From Flavobacteriales bacterium (GTDB lineage Bacteria > Bacteroidota > Bacteroidia > Flavobacteriales_E > Vicingaceae), in the NCBI GenBank assembly GCA_026196775.1, contig JAPHUD010000012.1, positions 165,060-229,059 on the forward strand: 64,000 nucleotides of DNA, written 5' to 3'. The notes beneath the pieces are model-generated. The model was not told where the DNA came from and did not search any database. It was given only the letters and a program-made list of their open reading frames with translations. This document shows positions 8,688 through 17,536 of this stretch, in pieces (positions within the stretch are counted from its first letter, which is position 1; each line of letters starts with the position of its first letter). Both the position numbers and the translations under genes were made by a program.

Positions 8688-9326
8688 ATGGCAAAATACA
8701 ACGATAACATGACCAGCCAAAACAATATGGATGGTTACGAAAAAATTGAACAGTACAACGAAACAAAAATCAACTTACTATCAGCAAGTTATTCTGATAT
8801 TATTACTAACCTCGGTGAAGATATTAATCGTGAAGGATTACAAAAAACTCCAGAGAGAGTAGCTAAGGCCATGCAGTACCTTACTCATGGTTATGATTTA
8901 AATCCTACAGAAATTCTTCAATCAGCAATGTTTCAAGAAGACCATGGACATATGGTAATTGTTAAAGATATTGAGCTTTACTCATTATGCGAACATCACA
9001 TGTTGCCTTTCTTTGGAAAAGCTCATGTGGCTTATATTCCTAACGGACATATTGTTGGGTTAAGTAAAATCCCTCGTGTGGTAGATGCTTTTGCCAGAAG
9101 GTTACAAGTGCAAGAACGACTGACAGATGATATTAAAAACTGTATTGAAGAAGCTCTTAAACCTCTTGGCGTTGCAGTAGTTATTGAAGCTCAACACATG
9201 TGTATGCAAATGAGAGGAATTCAAAAACAAAATTCACTAACTACAACCTCTTCTTTTACTGGTGCTTTTGAGAAAGATAGTACCCGTAAAGAGTTTATTA
9301 GTTTAATCTCTAACAAACTGTCATAA
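8688..9326 (+). CDS. folE: GTP cyclohydrolase I
   Basis: A 212-residue type I GTP cyclohydrolase, which makes 7,8-dihydroneopterin triphosphate from GTP for folate, queuosine and other pterins. The zinc-binding residues are C101 and H104 in [13 protein letters not shown] and C172 in [26 protein letters not shown] (about residues 46-62) is the N-terminal signature. The first 30 or so residues are a non-conserved extension and internal methionines at residues 8 and 14 are possible alternative starts; the first ATG is kept because it lies 5 bp after the upstream stop. It is cotranscribed with the pterin synthase gene. Confidence 0.97.
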   Translation: MAKYNDNMTSQNNMDGYEKIEQYNETKINLLSASYSDIITNLGEDINREGLQKTPERVAKAMQYLTHGYDLNPTEILQSAMFQEDHGHMVIVKDIELYSLCEHHMLPFFGKAHVAYIPNGHIVGLSKIPRVVDAFARRLQVQERLTDDIKNCIEEALKPLGVAVVIEAQHMCMQMRGIQKQNSLTTTSSFTGAFEKDSTRKEFISLISNKLS

Positions 9327-9389
9327 TGACTTGTTTTTACAAGTGGTAAATAAATTGATAATAAAAAACTGAATTAAAATTTATAAATT

Positions 9390-10130
9390 ATGGAAAACAA
9401 TAATTTCATTAAGAGTCCAATAGAGCATACTGCTTCTGCAAGCGGGACTATCGTTAAAACCTTTATGTCTAATGTATTTAGCTACATGGCTTCTGCCCTA
9501 GCTATTACAGGTATTATTTCCTATTGGTTTGGAACAGATTTAGAATTGGTAGGAATGTTATTCAGTCCTACAGCTGAAGGAGGTGTTAGTATGAATATGC
9601 TTGGCTACATTGTAATGTTTGCTCCTTTAGGTTTTGTATTACTGATGTCTTTTGGTTTTCAAAAGCTTTCATCCATGGCTATGGTTATCTTATTTATAAT
9701 TTACTCTGCCATTATGGGCGTTAGTTTAAGTACTATCTTTTTAGTTTATACAGCAAGTTCTATTTTTATGACTTTTTTCATAACTGCAGGAACTTTTGGC
9801 GTAATGGCTTTCTTGGGCTACACTACCAAAACCGATTTAACCAAATTTGGTTCTATTTTAATGATGGGATTAATAGGAATCATCATTGCTAGCGTGGTAA
9901 ATATGTTTATGGGTAGTGAAACCATGGATTACATCATTAGTATATTAGGTGTATTAATCTTTACCGGACTTACTGCTTATGATGTTCAAAAACTAAAAAG
10001 AATTGGTAGTGGTGTGGAATATGGTACTGACGAAACTAATAAACTAGCCATTATGGGAGCCTTAAATCTTTACTTAGATTTTGTAAACCTATTCCTATTC
10101 TTACTAAGATTTTTAGGAGACAGAAAATAA
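9390..10130 (+). CDS. Bax inhibitor-1/YccA family membrane protein
   Basis: A 246-residue integral membrane protein with seven predicted membrane helices and the BI-1 family's C-terminal features: SILGVLIFTGLTAYDVQKLKRI near residues 183-204, then GALNLYLDFVNLFLFLLRFLG before the end. The aspartates in TAYD and YLDF correspond to the family's conserved pair thought to gate ion or proton leak. Bacterial members are inner-membrane proteins, some regulating FtsH. It stands alone, 63 bp after folE and before a strong terminator. Confidence 0.94.
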   Translation: MENNNFIKSPIEHTASASGTIVKTFMSNVFSYMASALAITGIISYWFGTDLELVGMLFSPTAEGGVSMNMLGYIVMFAPLGFVLLMSFGFQKLSSMAMVILFIIYSAIMGVSLSTIFLVYTASSIFMTFFITAGTFGVMAFLGYTTKTDLTKFGSILMMGLIGIIIASVVNMFMGSETMDYIISILGVLIFTGLTAYDVQKLKRIGSGVEYGTDETNKLAIMGALNLYLDFVNLFLFLLRFLGDRK

Positions 10131-10146
10131 AAAAAACATATACAAC

Positions 10147-10180
10147 AAAAAAGCCTAACAGTTCCCTGTTAGGCTTTTTT
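10147..10180. terminator. bidirectional intrinsic terminator between BI-1 and ychF
   Basis: AAGCCTAACAG-ttcc-CTGTTAGGCTT forms a perfect 11-bp stem with a 4-nt loop, with runs of A on the left and T on the right. It therefore has a U-tract on either strand and can end both the BI-1 gene and the convergent ychF gene. Confidence 0.9.
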
Positions 10181-10239
10181 GTTAGTTAAAATCCGTAATT
10201 ATCTTCTAACCTTATAAACTTTTAAACTCATAAACTACT

Positions 10240-11337
10240 TTAGACATTAAATCTAAAGTGCATAATATCTCCATCTTGCACAATGTATTCCTTCCCTTCA
10301 ACCGCCATTTTACCGGCTTCTTTTACGGCTGCTTCAGAGCCAAGAGAAATAAAATCATTATATTTAATTACTTCTGCTCTAATAAAACCTTTCTCAAAAT
10401 CGGTATGGATAACACCAGCAGCCTGTGGAGCTGTCATTCCATGCTTAATCGTCCAAGCTCTAACTTCTTTTACACCTGCTGTAAAATAGGTTTCTAAATT
10501 CAATAATTTATATGCCATTTTAATCAACTTACTTACCCCTGCATCACTTAAGCCTAAATCTTGCAAGAACTCCTGACGTTCATCAAAAGTTTCTAACTCA
10601 GCAATATCAGCTTCTATTTGAGCCCCAATTACCAATACTTCTGCATTTTCGTCTTTTACTGCTGCTTTTACTTTTTCTACATATTCATTTCCTGTAGCTA
10701 CAGACCCTTCATCAACATTACAAACATATAATACTGGTTTATTGGTAAGCAAATGTAAATCCTTTACAAAAACAGCTTCATCTTTAGTTACTTCAACTGT
10801 TCTGGCAGATTTCCCCTGATTTAAAGCATCAGCATATCTTTGTAATACTTCATTTTCTTTTATTGCCGATTTATCGCCTGTCTGCACTTTTCTTTTTACA
10901 CCGTCTAATTTTTTCTGAACAGTTTCTAAATCTTTCAATTGTAATTCAGTATCAATAATTTCTTTATCTCTAACTGGATCTACAGAACCATCTACATGCA
11001 CCACATTGCCATCATCAAAACACCTTAACACATGAATAATAGCATCTGTTTCTCTAATGTTTGCCAAGAATTTATTACCTAATCCCTCTCCTTTACTGGC
11101 TCCTTTAACCAATCCAGCAATATCAACAATTTCTATTGTAGTTGGTTGTACTTTCTCAGGCTTTACCAATTTTTCTAATTCATTTAGCCTTTCGTCTGGA
11201 ACAGTAATAACCCCTACATTTGGTTCAATTGTACAAAAAGGAAAGTTTGCCGATTGAGCCTTAGCATTTGACAAACAATTAAACAAAGTTGATTTCCCTA
11301 CATTTGGTAATCCAACTATTCCACATTTTAACGCCAT
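10240..11337 (-). CDS. ychF: redox-regulated ATPase YchF (Obg-family GTPase fold)
   Basis: A 365-residue member of the universally conserved YchF/OLA1 group, a ribosome-associated P-loop NTPase that prefers ATP. Walker A is GLPNVGKSTLFN at residues 8-19, the G3 element is DIAGLVKGASKGEGLGNKFL near 72-91, and the G4 position has NVDEG instead of NKxD, the substitution behind the ATP preference. The C-terminal TGS domain contains LETYFTAGVKEVRAWTIKHG. Length and order are standard. It converges with the BI-1 gene. Confidence 0.97.
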   Translation of the reverse strand: MALKCGIVGLPNVGKSTLFNCLSNAKAQSANFPFCTIEPNVGVITVPDERLNELEKLVKPEKVQPTTIEIVDIAGLVKGASKGEGLGNKFLANIRETDAIIHVLRCFDDGNVVHVDGSVDPVRDKEIIDTELQLKDLETVQKKLDGVKRKVQTGDKSAIKENEVLQRYADALNQGKSARTVEVTKDEAVFVKDLHLLTNKPVLYVCNVDEGSVATGNEYVEKVKAAVKDENAEVLVIGAQIEADIAELETFDERQEFLQDLGLSDAGVSKLIKMAYKLLNLETYFTAGVKEVRAWTIKHGMTAPQAAGVIHTDFEKGFIRAEVIKYNDFISLGSEAAVKEAGKMAVEGKEYIVQDGDIMHFRFNV

Positions 11338-11591
11338 ATTCTGTATTTAAAAAATAAGGTGCAAATGTAACAACCTGAGTTCGATTTTTATTTTAAATTT
11401 CAGATTTTTATAAAAGTTTATGGCTAATATATTTTATTGAAGGTAATTAAAAAATGGGGAATTGTACATGGCACTTATTATATTTGTAAGTACTTGTAAT
11501 TAATATTTCTTTAATTGTTTCCTAACAAAGATGAAAATGTTGTTTAAGAAATTTATAAAAACTCAATTTTATATTAATTATTACTTTTCTC

Positions 11592-12893
11592 TTAAATAAG
11601 TATTCCAACTATAACAGCGGTAAATAATGATGCTAGGGTACCTCCTATTAATGCTTTAAACCCCAATTTTGCTAAAGTTGCTTTCTTTTGTGGAGCAAGA
11701 GCTCCAATGCCACCTATTTGAATACCTATGGAAGCGATATTAGCAAATCCACATAATATATAAGTAGCCATTATAATAGATTTTTCTTCAACAAATTTTC
11801 CTTGCATTTTTAATTCTCCTAAAGAAACATAGGCAACAAACTCATTCAAAATAGTTTTCTCTCCCAACAACTGACCAACCAGCACCATATCTTCTTTACA
11901 TACCCCCATCAACCAGGTTAATGGAGCAAAAGCATAACCCAAAACAAACTGAAAACTTAACCCTTCATAAGTTGTATTTGAGGCTATGATTTGATTTAAA
12001 GTTGTCCAATCGCCAACCTTAAATAAAATGTAATTTCCTGTTGCTAAAAGTGCTATAAAAACCAATAACATTCCAGCAACATTAACAGCTAACTTAATTC
12101 CATCTGTTGTTCCATTAGCAATAGCCTCTAAAGCATTTGATCCAATTTTTTCTTTAGGTAAACTTAAATCTTCATTTATTTTTTCGGTTTGTGGGACTAA
12201 TATTTTTGCTGCTACTACAGCTGCTGGTGCAGACATTACTGATGCTGCTAATAAATGTTTGGCGAAATAAATTTGTTGTGCTTCATCTGCCCCTCCTAAA
12301 AAGCCAATATATGCTGCCAAAACTCCACCTGCAATAGTTGCCATTCCTCCACTCATTAAACACATCAGCTCAGAGTCTGTCATTTTATTAAGGTAAGGTT
12401 TTACCAATAGTGGAGATTCTGTTTGTCCTAAAAAAATGTTTCCAGCTGCTGCCAAGCTCTCTGCTCCTGAAAGTTTCATCACTTTTTTCATTACCCAAGC
12501 AAAGGCATAAACTACTTTTTGCAAAATGCCCCAATAATAAAACAAACTGGTTAGTGCCGAAAAGAAAATTACTGTTGGTAAAACCATCACTACAAAATTT
12601 ATAAGTGCTGATTCTATAATTCCAGTATCAAAATTCTTGAACAGGAACATTGTTCCTTCTTGTGTAAAACCTATAACTTTAGTGAATATTTTGCTAACGA
12701 TTTCGAAGCCATCAGCAACAAAATCTACTTTTAAAACCAAAATGGCAAAAACCAGTTGAATTAATAAGCCTTTACCAACCAGTTTCCAATTTATAGCTTT
12801 TCTATTACTACTAAATAGCCATGCGATAGCTAAAAGTGCTACCATCCCGATAATTCCTCTGTAAATTGATGTAAAGGTGATGGTTGTGAGCAT
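11592..12893 (-). CDS. NupC-family concentrative nucleoside transporter
   Basis: A 433-residue inner-membrane transporter of the concentrative nucleoside transporter family, importing nucleosides with H+ or Na+. Family features include the N-terminal FSSNRKAINWKLVGKGLLIQ (about residues 28-47), GNIFLGQTESPLLVKPYL near 151-168, MSGGMATIAGGVLAAYIGFLGG near 180-201, and GLSFQFVLGYAFAPLTWLMGV in the C-terminal half. The GQTE segment lines the nucleoside site. The start lies 24 bp after the DUF151 nuclease gene, so the two may share a transcript. The 254-bp stretch 11338-11591 holds no gene and no clear hairpin. Confidence 0.94.
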   Translation of the reverse strand: MLTTITFTSIYRGIIGMVALLAIAWLFSSNRKAINWKLVGKGLLIQLVFAILVLKVDFVADGFEIVSKIFTKVIGFTQEGTMFLFKNFDTGIIESALINFVVMVLPTVIFFSALTSLFYYWGILQKVVYAFAWVMKKVMKLSGAESLAAAGNIFLGQTESPLLVKPYLNKMTDSELMCLMSGGMATIAGGVLAAYIGFLGGADEAQQIYFAKHLLAASVMSAPAAVVAAKILVPQTEKINEDLSLPKEKIGSNALEAIANGTTDGIKLAVNVAGMLLVFIALLATGNYILFKVGDWTTLNQIIASNTTYEGLSFQFVLGYAFAPLTWLMGVCKEDMVLVGQLLGEKTILNEFVAYVSLGELKMQGKFVEEKSIIMATYILCGFANIASIGIQIGGIGALAPQKKATLAKLGFKALIGGTLASLFTAVIVGILI

Positions 12894-12916
12894 AAATTAA
12901 TTTAAAACAAAAAATA

Positions 12917-13540
12917 TTAGTTAGCATTCCTTCTATCTATTTCAGCTTTTATTTTCGAAGCTTCTTCATAGTTTTCATGTTCAATAGCATTTTGCAATAC
13001 TTTATTCAACTCTGTAATTGACATTTTTGAATAATCGAGAGGTTTACTTGGATCTATATCTTCTATTTCCTTTTCTAAATCATCAAATTCATCACTATCA
13101 CCATCGATATCTTTATCTTTTTGAGATTCATCTAAAATAATTCCTGCACTAGAAAGAATAAACTCATAAGTGGAAATTGGACATTTAAATCTAACAGCCA
13201 ACGCAATAGCATCTGAAGTTCTGGTGTCTATCTCTATCGTTTCTGTTCCTTGTTGGATAATTAATTTAGCATAAAAGATTCCCTCTACTAAATTATAAAT
13301 TATTACTTCTAAAAGGTTAATTTCAAAAGCATCTGCAAGATTTTTAAACAAATCATGTGTAAGTGGGCGACTAGGAGTCATTGCTTCTAACTCAATAGCT
13401 ATTGCCTGAGCCTCAAAACCTCCAATAATTATAGGTAATCTTCGTTTGTTTCCACTTGTTTCTCCCAATACTAACGCATACGCTCCTGTTTGAGTTTGAC
13501 TGTATGAAAGTCCGATAATTTCTAATTCAATCTTATCCAT
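12917..13540 (-). CDS. bifunctional nuclease family protein (DUF151) with UvrB/UvrC motif
   Basis: A 207-residue protein. Residues 1-135 form the DUF151 (BFN) domain, recognisable by LPIIIGGFEAQAIAIELE and RPLTHDLFKNLADAFEI near residues 35-70 and by IDTRTSDAIALAVRFKCPI near 103-121. A linker rich in Asp and Glu follows. The C-terminal 35 residues (ITELNKVLQNAIEHENYEEASKIKAEI) match the UvrB/UvrC interaction helix pair. This domain order is typical of Bacteroidota. Plant and mycobacterial relatives have nuclease or stress functions; the bacterial role here is unknown. A terminator separates it from etfA. Confidence 0.92.
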   Translation of the reverse strand: MDKIELEIIGLSYSQTQTGAYALVLGETSGNKRRLPIIIGGFEAQAIAIELEAMTPSRPLTHDLFKNLADAFEINLLEVIIYNLVEGIFYAKLIIQQGTETIEIDTRTSDAIALAVRFKCPISTYEFILSSAGIILDESQKDKDIDGDSDEFDDLEKEIEDIDPSKPLDYSKMSITELNKVLQNAIEHENYEEASKIKAEIDRRNAN

Positions 13541-13550
13541 CTGGTAAAAT

Positions 13551-13585
13551 AAAAAAAGAGGATATTATAAAAAATCATCCTCTTT
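13551..13585 (-). terminator. intrinsic terminator downstream of etfBA
   Basis: On the minus strand the 9-bp stem AAAGAGGAT/ATCCTCTTT (13585-13577 with 13563-13555, 13-nt loop) is followed by a T-run. It lies just after the etfA stop at 13600. Confidence 0.82.
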
Positions 13586-13599
13586 GTAAAGTTCACAAA

Positions 13600-14547
13600 T
13601 TAGCCTTTAAGTTTTTTAACTGCTGCTATCATTTTAGGCACTACTTCAAAAGCATCTCCTACAATACCGTAATCAGCAGCTTTAAAGAAAGGAGCTTCAG
13701 GGTCTGTATTAATAACTACTATAGTTTTACTTCCGTTTACTCCTGCTAAATGTTGTATAGCTCCAGAAATTCCAACGGCTATATATAAATTTGGTCTAAT
13801 AGCAATTCCGGTTTGTCCAACATGTTCGTGGTGAGGTCTCCAACCGATATCAGCCACAGGTCTAGAACAAGCTGTAGCAGCTCCTAATTCTGTTGCCAAT
13901 TCTTCAATCATCCCCCAATTTTCTGGCCCTTTTAAACCTCTTCCTGCTGAAACTACAATATCTGCTTCTGTTAGTGAAAGCTCTGTTGAAGCTTTTTTCA
14001 CTTCTTTTACTGTTAATCTTGTTGCAGGTATTTCACAAGCAAATTTTTCTACAGTAACACTTCCTTCTCCTGTTTCTTTATCTACTGAATTAGGTAAAAC
14101 AGAAATTATTTTTATTGCTGTTTTTATTTCTACATCTGCAAAAGCTTTTCCTGAAAAAACTGTTTTTCTTACTGTATTTCCTTCAGGAAGTGCTACTGCA
14201 CCTGTAACTAATCCTGCATCTAATTTTGCTGCCAACATAGGAGCGGTTGCTTTCCCTGAATAATCATGAGGAAATATAATTGTTGTTGCATTTTCTTTGG
14301 TTACAGCTTGAGCAATAATTGCTGCATTTCTTTGCGGATCGAAATTATTTAACGCTGCATCATTTACATGTAAAACTTTAGTAATACCATAAGCTCCAAG
14401 CTTATCAATATCGCTAGCTTCACCAAGAACAATTGCGGTAGCTGTTTTACCTTCTTTTTTGGCTAATAAAGCACCGTAATTAGCTGCCTCAAAAGCATTT
14501 TTTGTAAGTGTTCCATCTGCGGAATCTGTATATATTAAAACTGACAT
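13600..14547 (-). CDS. etfA: electron transfer flavoprotein, alpha subunit
   Basis: A 315-residue ETF alpha chain, which carries FAD and passes electrons from acyl-CoA dehydrogenases toward the quinone pool. The C-terminal FAD-binding half is clear: AGRGLKGPENWGMIEELA near residues 201-218, then the ACSRPVADIGWRPHHEHVGQTG stretch and LYIAVGISGAIQHLAGVNGSKTIVVINTD. The beta subunit gene lies 26 bp upstream in the same operon. Length is normal for the short bacterial form. A terminator follows. Confidence 0.97.
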   Translation of the reverse strand: MSVLIYTDSADGTLTKNAFEAANYGALLAKKEGKTATAIVLGEASDIDKLGAYGITKVLHVNDAALNNFDPQRNAAIIAQAVTKENATTIIFPHDYSGKATAPMLAAKLDAGLVTGAVALPEGNTVRKTVFSGKAFADVEIKTAIKIISVLPNSVDKETGEGSVTVEKFACEIPATRLTVKEVKKASTELSLTEADIVVSAGRGLKGPENWGMIEELATELGAATACSRPVADIGWRPHHEHVGQTGIAIRPNLYIAVGISGAIQHLAGVNGSKTIVVINTDPEAPFFKAADYGIVGDAFEVVPKMIAAVKKLKG

Positions 14548-14573
14548 ATCTTTATTAAAGTTTAAATAATTTA

Positions 14574-15314
14574 TTAAATAGCTTTAGCTTCGTTGTGTAA
14601 TAAGTCTATTAATTGTTCAACATTATCTGCATCAACATACTTACAACCTGTTTTGGCTGGCGGCAACGAGAAACTTTTTATTTCAGTAGCATTTGTAGCA
14701 TCAATAGCAGCAACTACATTTAAGGGCTTTGTTCTGGCAGCCATAATTCCTCTCATATTCGGAATACGAGCCTCTGCCATTCCTTTAGCTGCACTTAGTA
14801 CAAAAGGAGTTGATGTTTCTACCACTTCTACTCCACCTTCAATTTCTCTTTCTATTGTTGCTGTTGTTCCATTCATATCTAACTTACTAGCTAACGAAAC
14901 ATAAGGCATATCTAAAATTGCTGCAATCATACCTCCCACTTGGGAACCATTGTAATCTATTGTTTCTTTCCCTAACAATACCATATCTGCATTATTCTCT
15001 TTTACATAATTGGCTATTTGTTTAGCAACAAAAAGTGCATCTTGTGTTGGAGCATCAATTCTCACAGCATCATCAGCACCTATAGCTAATGCTTTTCTAA
15101 TAATAGCATCATTGGAAGCATCTCCAACATTTAATACAGTAACACTTCCTCCATTTGCTTCTTTCAATTCTAAAGCCCTAACTAAGGCATACCATTCATC
15201 ATAAGGATTAACAATAAATTGCACTCCATTTTCATCAAATTTTGAATTACCATCGGCAAATGCAATTTTTGATGTGGTATCTGGAGCTTTACTAATACAC
15301 ACAATTATTTTCAT
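14574..15314 (-). CDS. etfB: electron transfer flavoprotein, beta subunit
   Basis: A 246-residue ETF beta chain, partner of EtfA; it binds the AMP cofactor. Family features include the start MKIIVCISKAPDT, FIVNPYDEWYALVRALEL near residues 34-51, ADMVLLGKETIDYNGSQVGGMIAAIL near 114-139 and GIMAARTKPLNVV near the C-terminus. It is the first gene of etfBA. Upstream, 15315-15477 (163 bp) is AT-rich with no gene. Confidence 0.97.
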   Translation of the reverse strand: MKIIVCISKAPDTTSKIAFADGNSKFDENGVQFIVNPYDEWYALVRALELKEANGGSVTVLNVGDASNDAIIRKALAIGADDAVRIDAPTQDALFVAKQIANYVKENNADMVLLGKETIDYNGSQVGGMIAAILDMPYVSLASKLDMNGTTATIEREIEGGVEVVETSTPFVLSAAKGMAEARIPNMRGIMAARTKPLNVVAAIDATNATEIKSFSLPPAKTGCKYVDADNVEQLIDLLHNEAKAI

Positions 15315-15477
15315 TATCTATTCTTTAAAAAATTTATATATTAATTATTTCTAAAATTCAAGTTACGAAAGTAAGCATTATCAACTTAAAATAAAATGAC
15401 TTTTAAATACAAAAAACAAGATTTTATTAAAAACTTATTAATGTAGCTTTAATTAGCATATCATTTTCGGCTTTCAA

Positions 15478-16347
15478 TCAGGTTAATACTGCTTTAACCA
15501 TTCTATTTTTATTATTAATATCTTTAATTATCTCAACCTTTTCAAAACCTTTTTTGTTGAAAAGTGAAACTACTTCATCTCCAAATTGCTCATTTATTTC
15601 CACATATAAAGTTCCATTTTCAGTAAGATGTTTGACAGCAATGTCTGCAATTTTCTCATAAAAAAGCAACGGATTTTCATCAGGAACAAACAACGCCAAA
15701 TGAGGCTCGTAATCAAGCACATTACTGTGCATTTGGTCTTGTTCTTTATTCATAATATAAGGTGGGTTGCTTACTATTACATCATATTTTACATTCACTT
15801 CTGGATTAGATAGCGCATCTACTTTATTTATTTTAATTTCTAGCTGTAAGTTCTTCGCATTTCTATCAATAACTTTTAAAACTTCATCAGAAACATCCCA
15901 AGCTGTTACATTAGTGCCTTTAAAATGATGTTTTAAACTCAAAGCTATACAACCACTACCACTACCGATATCTAATATATTTTTAGGTGGGTTTTCATCA
16001 TAATCATTAATAATTAACTGAACCAACTCTTCCGTTTCAGGTCGGGGAATAAGCACATGTTCATTAACATAAAAAGACAATCCAAAAAATTCCCACTCAC
16101 CAATAATATATGCTAAAGGCTTGTGTTTTTTTAAATCCTTTACACCATAAATCACTAATAATAAATCTGATTCCGAAAGCTTCCTATCCTGATGTAATAA
16201 AAAATCTGTTCTTGTTACACCAAAAAAATGCTCAAAAAAAATATAAAGCATACTATCCACTTCATTTTTATCATAAAAAGAAGTCAATTCTTTTTTAAAA
16301 TAAGCCACAGCACTACCTAATTCATTGGAAGAAATCTTCATTGTCAT
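15478..16347 (-). CDS. prmC: peptide chain release factor N5-glutamine methyltransferase
   Basis: A 289-residue SAM methyltransferase that modifies the glutamine of the GGQ motif in release factors RF1 and RF2. The N-terminal helical domain carries HKPLAYIIGEWEFFGL near residues 75-90, the SAM motif is ILDIGSGSGCIALSL (124-138), and the catalytic NPPY lies at 194-197. An ATG two codons downstream (MKISSN, 16341) is an alternative start. It is convergent with etfBA only in the sense of sharing the same strand; no clear operon partner is seen. Confidence 0.95.
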   Translation of the reverse strand: MTMKISSNELGSAVAYFKKELTSFYDKNEVDSMLYIFFEHFFGVTRTDFLLHQDRKLSESDLLLVIYGVKDLKKHKPLAYIIGEWEFFGLSFYVNEHVLIPRPETEELVQLIINDYDENPPKNILDIGSGSGCIALSLKHHFKGTNVTAWDVSDEVLKVIDRNAKNLQLEIKINKVDALSNPEVNVKYDVIVSNPPYIMNKEQDQMHSNVLDYEPHLALFVPDENPLLFYEKIADIAVKHLTENGTLYVEINEQFGDEVVSLFNKKGFEKVEIIKDINNKNRMVKAVLT

Positions 16348-16417
16348 TATTTTTTTGTAAAATTGGCATAAAAATTATAATTTTAGCTACTTATTTTTAC
16401 AAAACTCTTAAACCATA

Positions 16418-17482
16418 ATGTATATGAAAAAAATGAAACTATTTATTCCACTTGCTTTTATATTACTATCGGCAAATATAATTGCACAAGACGTTGTTGT
16501 CGGTGATACATCAGCACTTTCAGAAGGCAAAGCAATGGAAATCTATAATCTTGGAATTAACCAAGCAAACAGTCAAAACTTAAATGGTGCTATTGAAAGC
16601 TTTACTCAAGCTATTGAGCTCTCTCCAAATTTTGAGAAAGCCTATTTTAACAGAGGTTCTGTAAAGTTTCAATTAAAAGAGTATAAAAATGCTATTGCTG
16701 ATTTCGACAAAGTTGTTGAATTAAATCCTGACTCCAATAATGCTCATTTTTTAAGAGGTCGTTCTTATTACGAATTAGGAAATTCAGAAGCTGCATTAAA
16801 AGATTTTAACCGAGCCACAGAAATTGACCCTACCAATGCTGATGCTTATTATTATAAAGGAACCATTTATTTTCTTGACAATAAATTTAAAGAAGCCATT
16901 GCCGAATACGATAATGCGATAAAAAACAAACCAGACTATGCTTATGCTTTTAATGATAGAGGAAGTGCTAAAAAGCAATTAAACGACATTAAAGGTGCTA
17001 TTAGAGATTATGAAAAAGCATTAATGGTTGATGGAAAACTTAGCTTTGTTCACAACAATTTAGGAAGTGCTTATAGAGCCAATAGCGAATACGAATTAGC
17101 TATAAAAAGCTATTCAAAAGCTATTTTCTTAAACGAAAATTATTTTATTGCTTACAACAACAGAGGCTTGGCAAAACTTGAAAAAGGTGATTATAAAGAT
17201 GCTATAAAAGATTTTGATGAAACCATAATGTTAAATCCAAAATATGCTTATGCTTTTAATAATAGAGCTTCGGCTAAATATAAATTAAAAGATTATGAAG
17301 GTGCTGTAGCAGATTGCGATAAAGCCATTTCATTAGATAAAAATTATGCAGCTGCTTATCTTAACAGAGGTATTGCTTACGAAATGCTCAGAAAAGAAGA
17401 TAAAGCTTGCGAAGATTGGAACAAAGCAGCTGAACTAGGATTAAAAAATGGCAAAGCCTTTTCTCAACAAATTTGTAATTAA
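16418..17482 (+). CDS. secreted tetratricopeptide repeat protein
   Basis: A 354-residue protein with a Sec signal peptide (residues 1-24, cleavage likely after NIIAQ) followed by about nine consecutive 34-residue TPRs filling residues 34-345, such as AYNNRGLAKLEKGDYKDAIKDFDETIMLNP. The repeats give a solenoid for protein binding in the periplasm or at the outer membrane. It begins 70 bp from the divergent prmC gene and is 54 bp ahead of the PorE-like gene, so the two may be cotranscribed and act in one envelope assembly. No catalytic domain is present. A second ATG two codons in (MKKMK) is an equally good start. Confidence 0.88.
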   Translation: MYMKKMKLFIPLAFILLSANIIAQDVVVGDTSALSEGKAMEIYNLGINQANSQNLNGAIESFTQAIELSPNFEKAYFNRGSVKFQLKEYKNAIADFDKVVELNPDSNNAHFLRGRSYYELGNSEAALKDFNRATEIDPTNADAYYYKGTIYFLDNKFKEAIAEYDNAIKNKPDYAYAFNDRGSAKKQLNDIKGAIRDYEKALMVDGKLSFVHNNLGSAYRANSEYELAIKSYSKAIFLNENYFIAYNNRGLAKLEKGDYKDAIKDFDETIMLNPKYAYAFNNRASAKYKLKDYEGAVADCDKAISLDKNYAAAYLNRGIAYEMLRKEDKACEDWNKAAELGLKNGKAFSQQICN

Positions 17483-17536
17483 TCAAACATAATTAAAACT
17501 CATTTTTTTTATAACACACAATAAAATACCTAACAT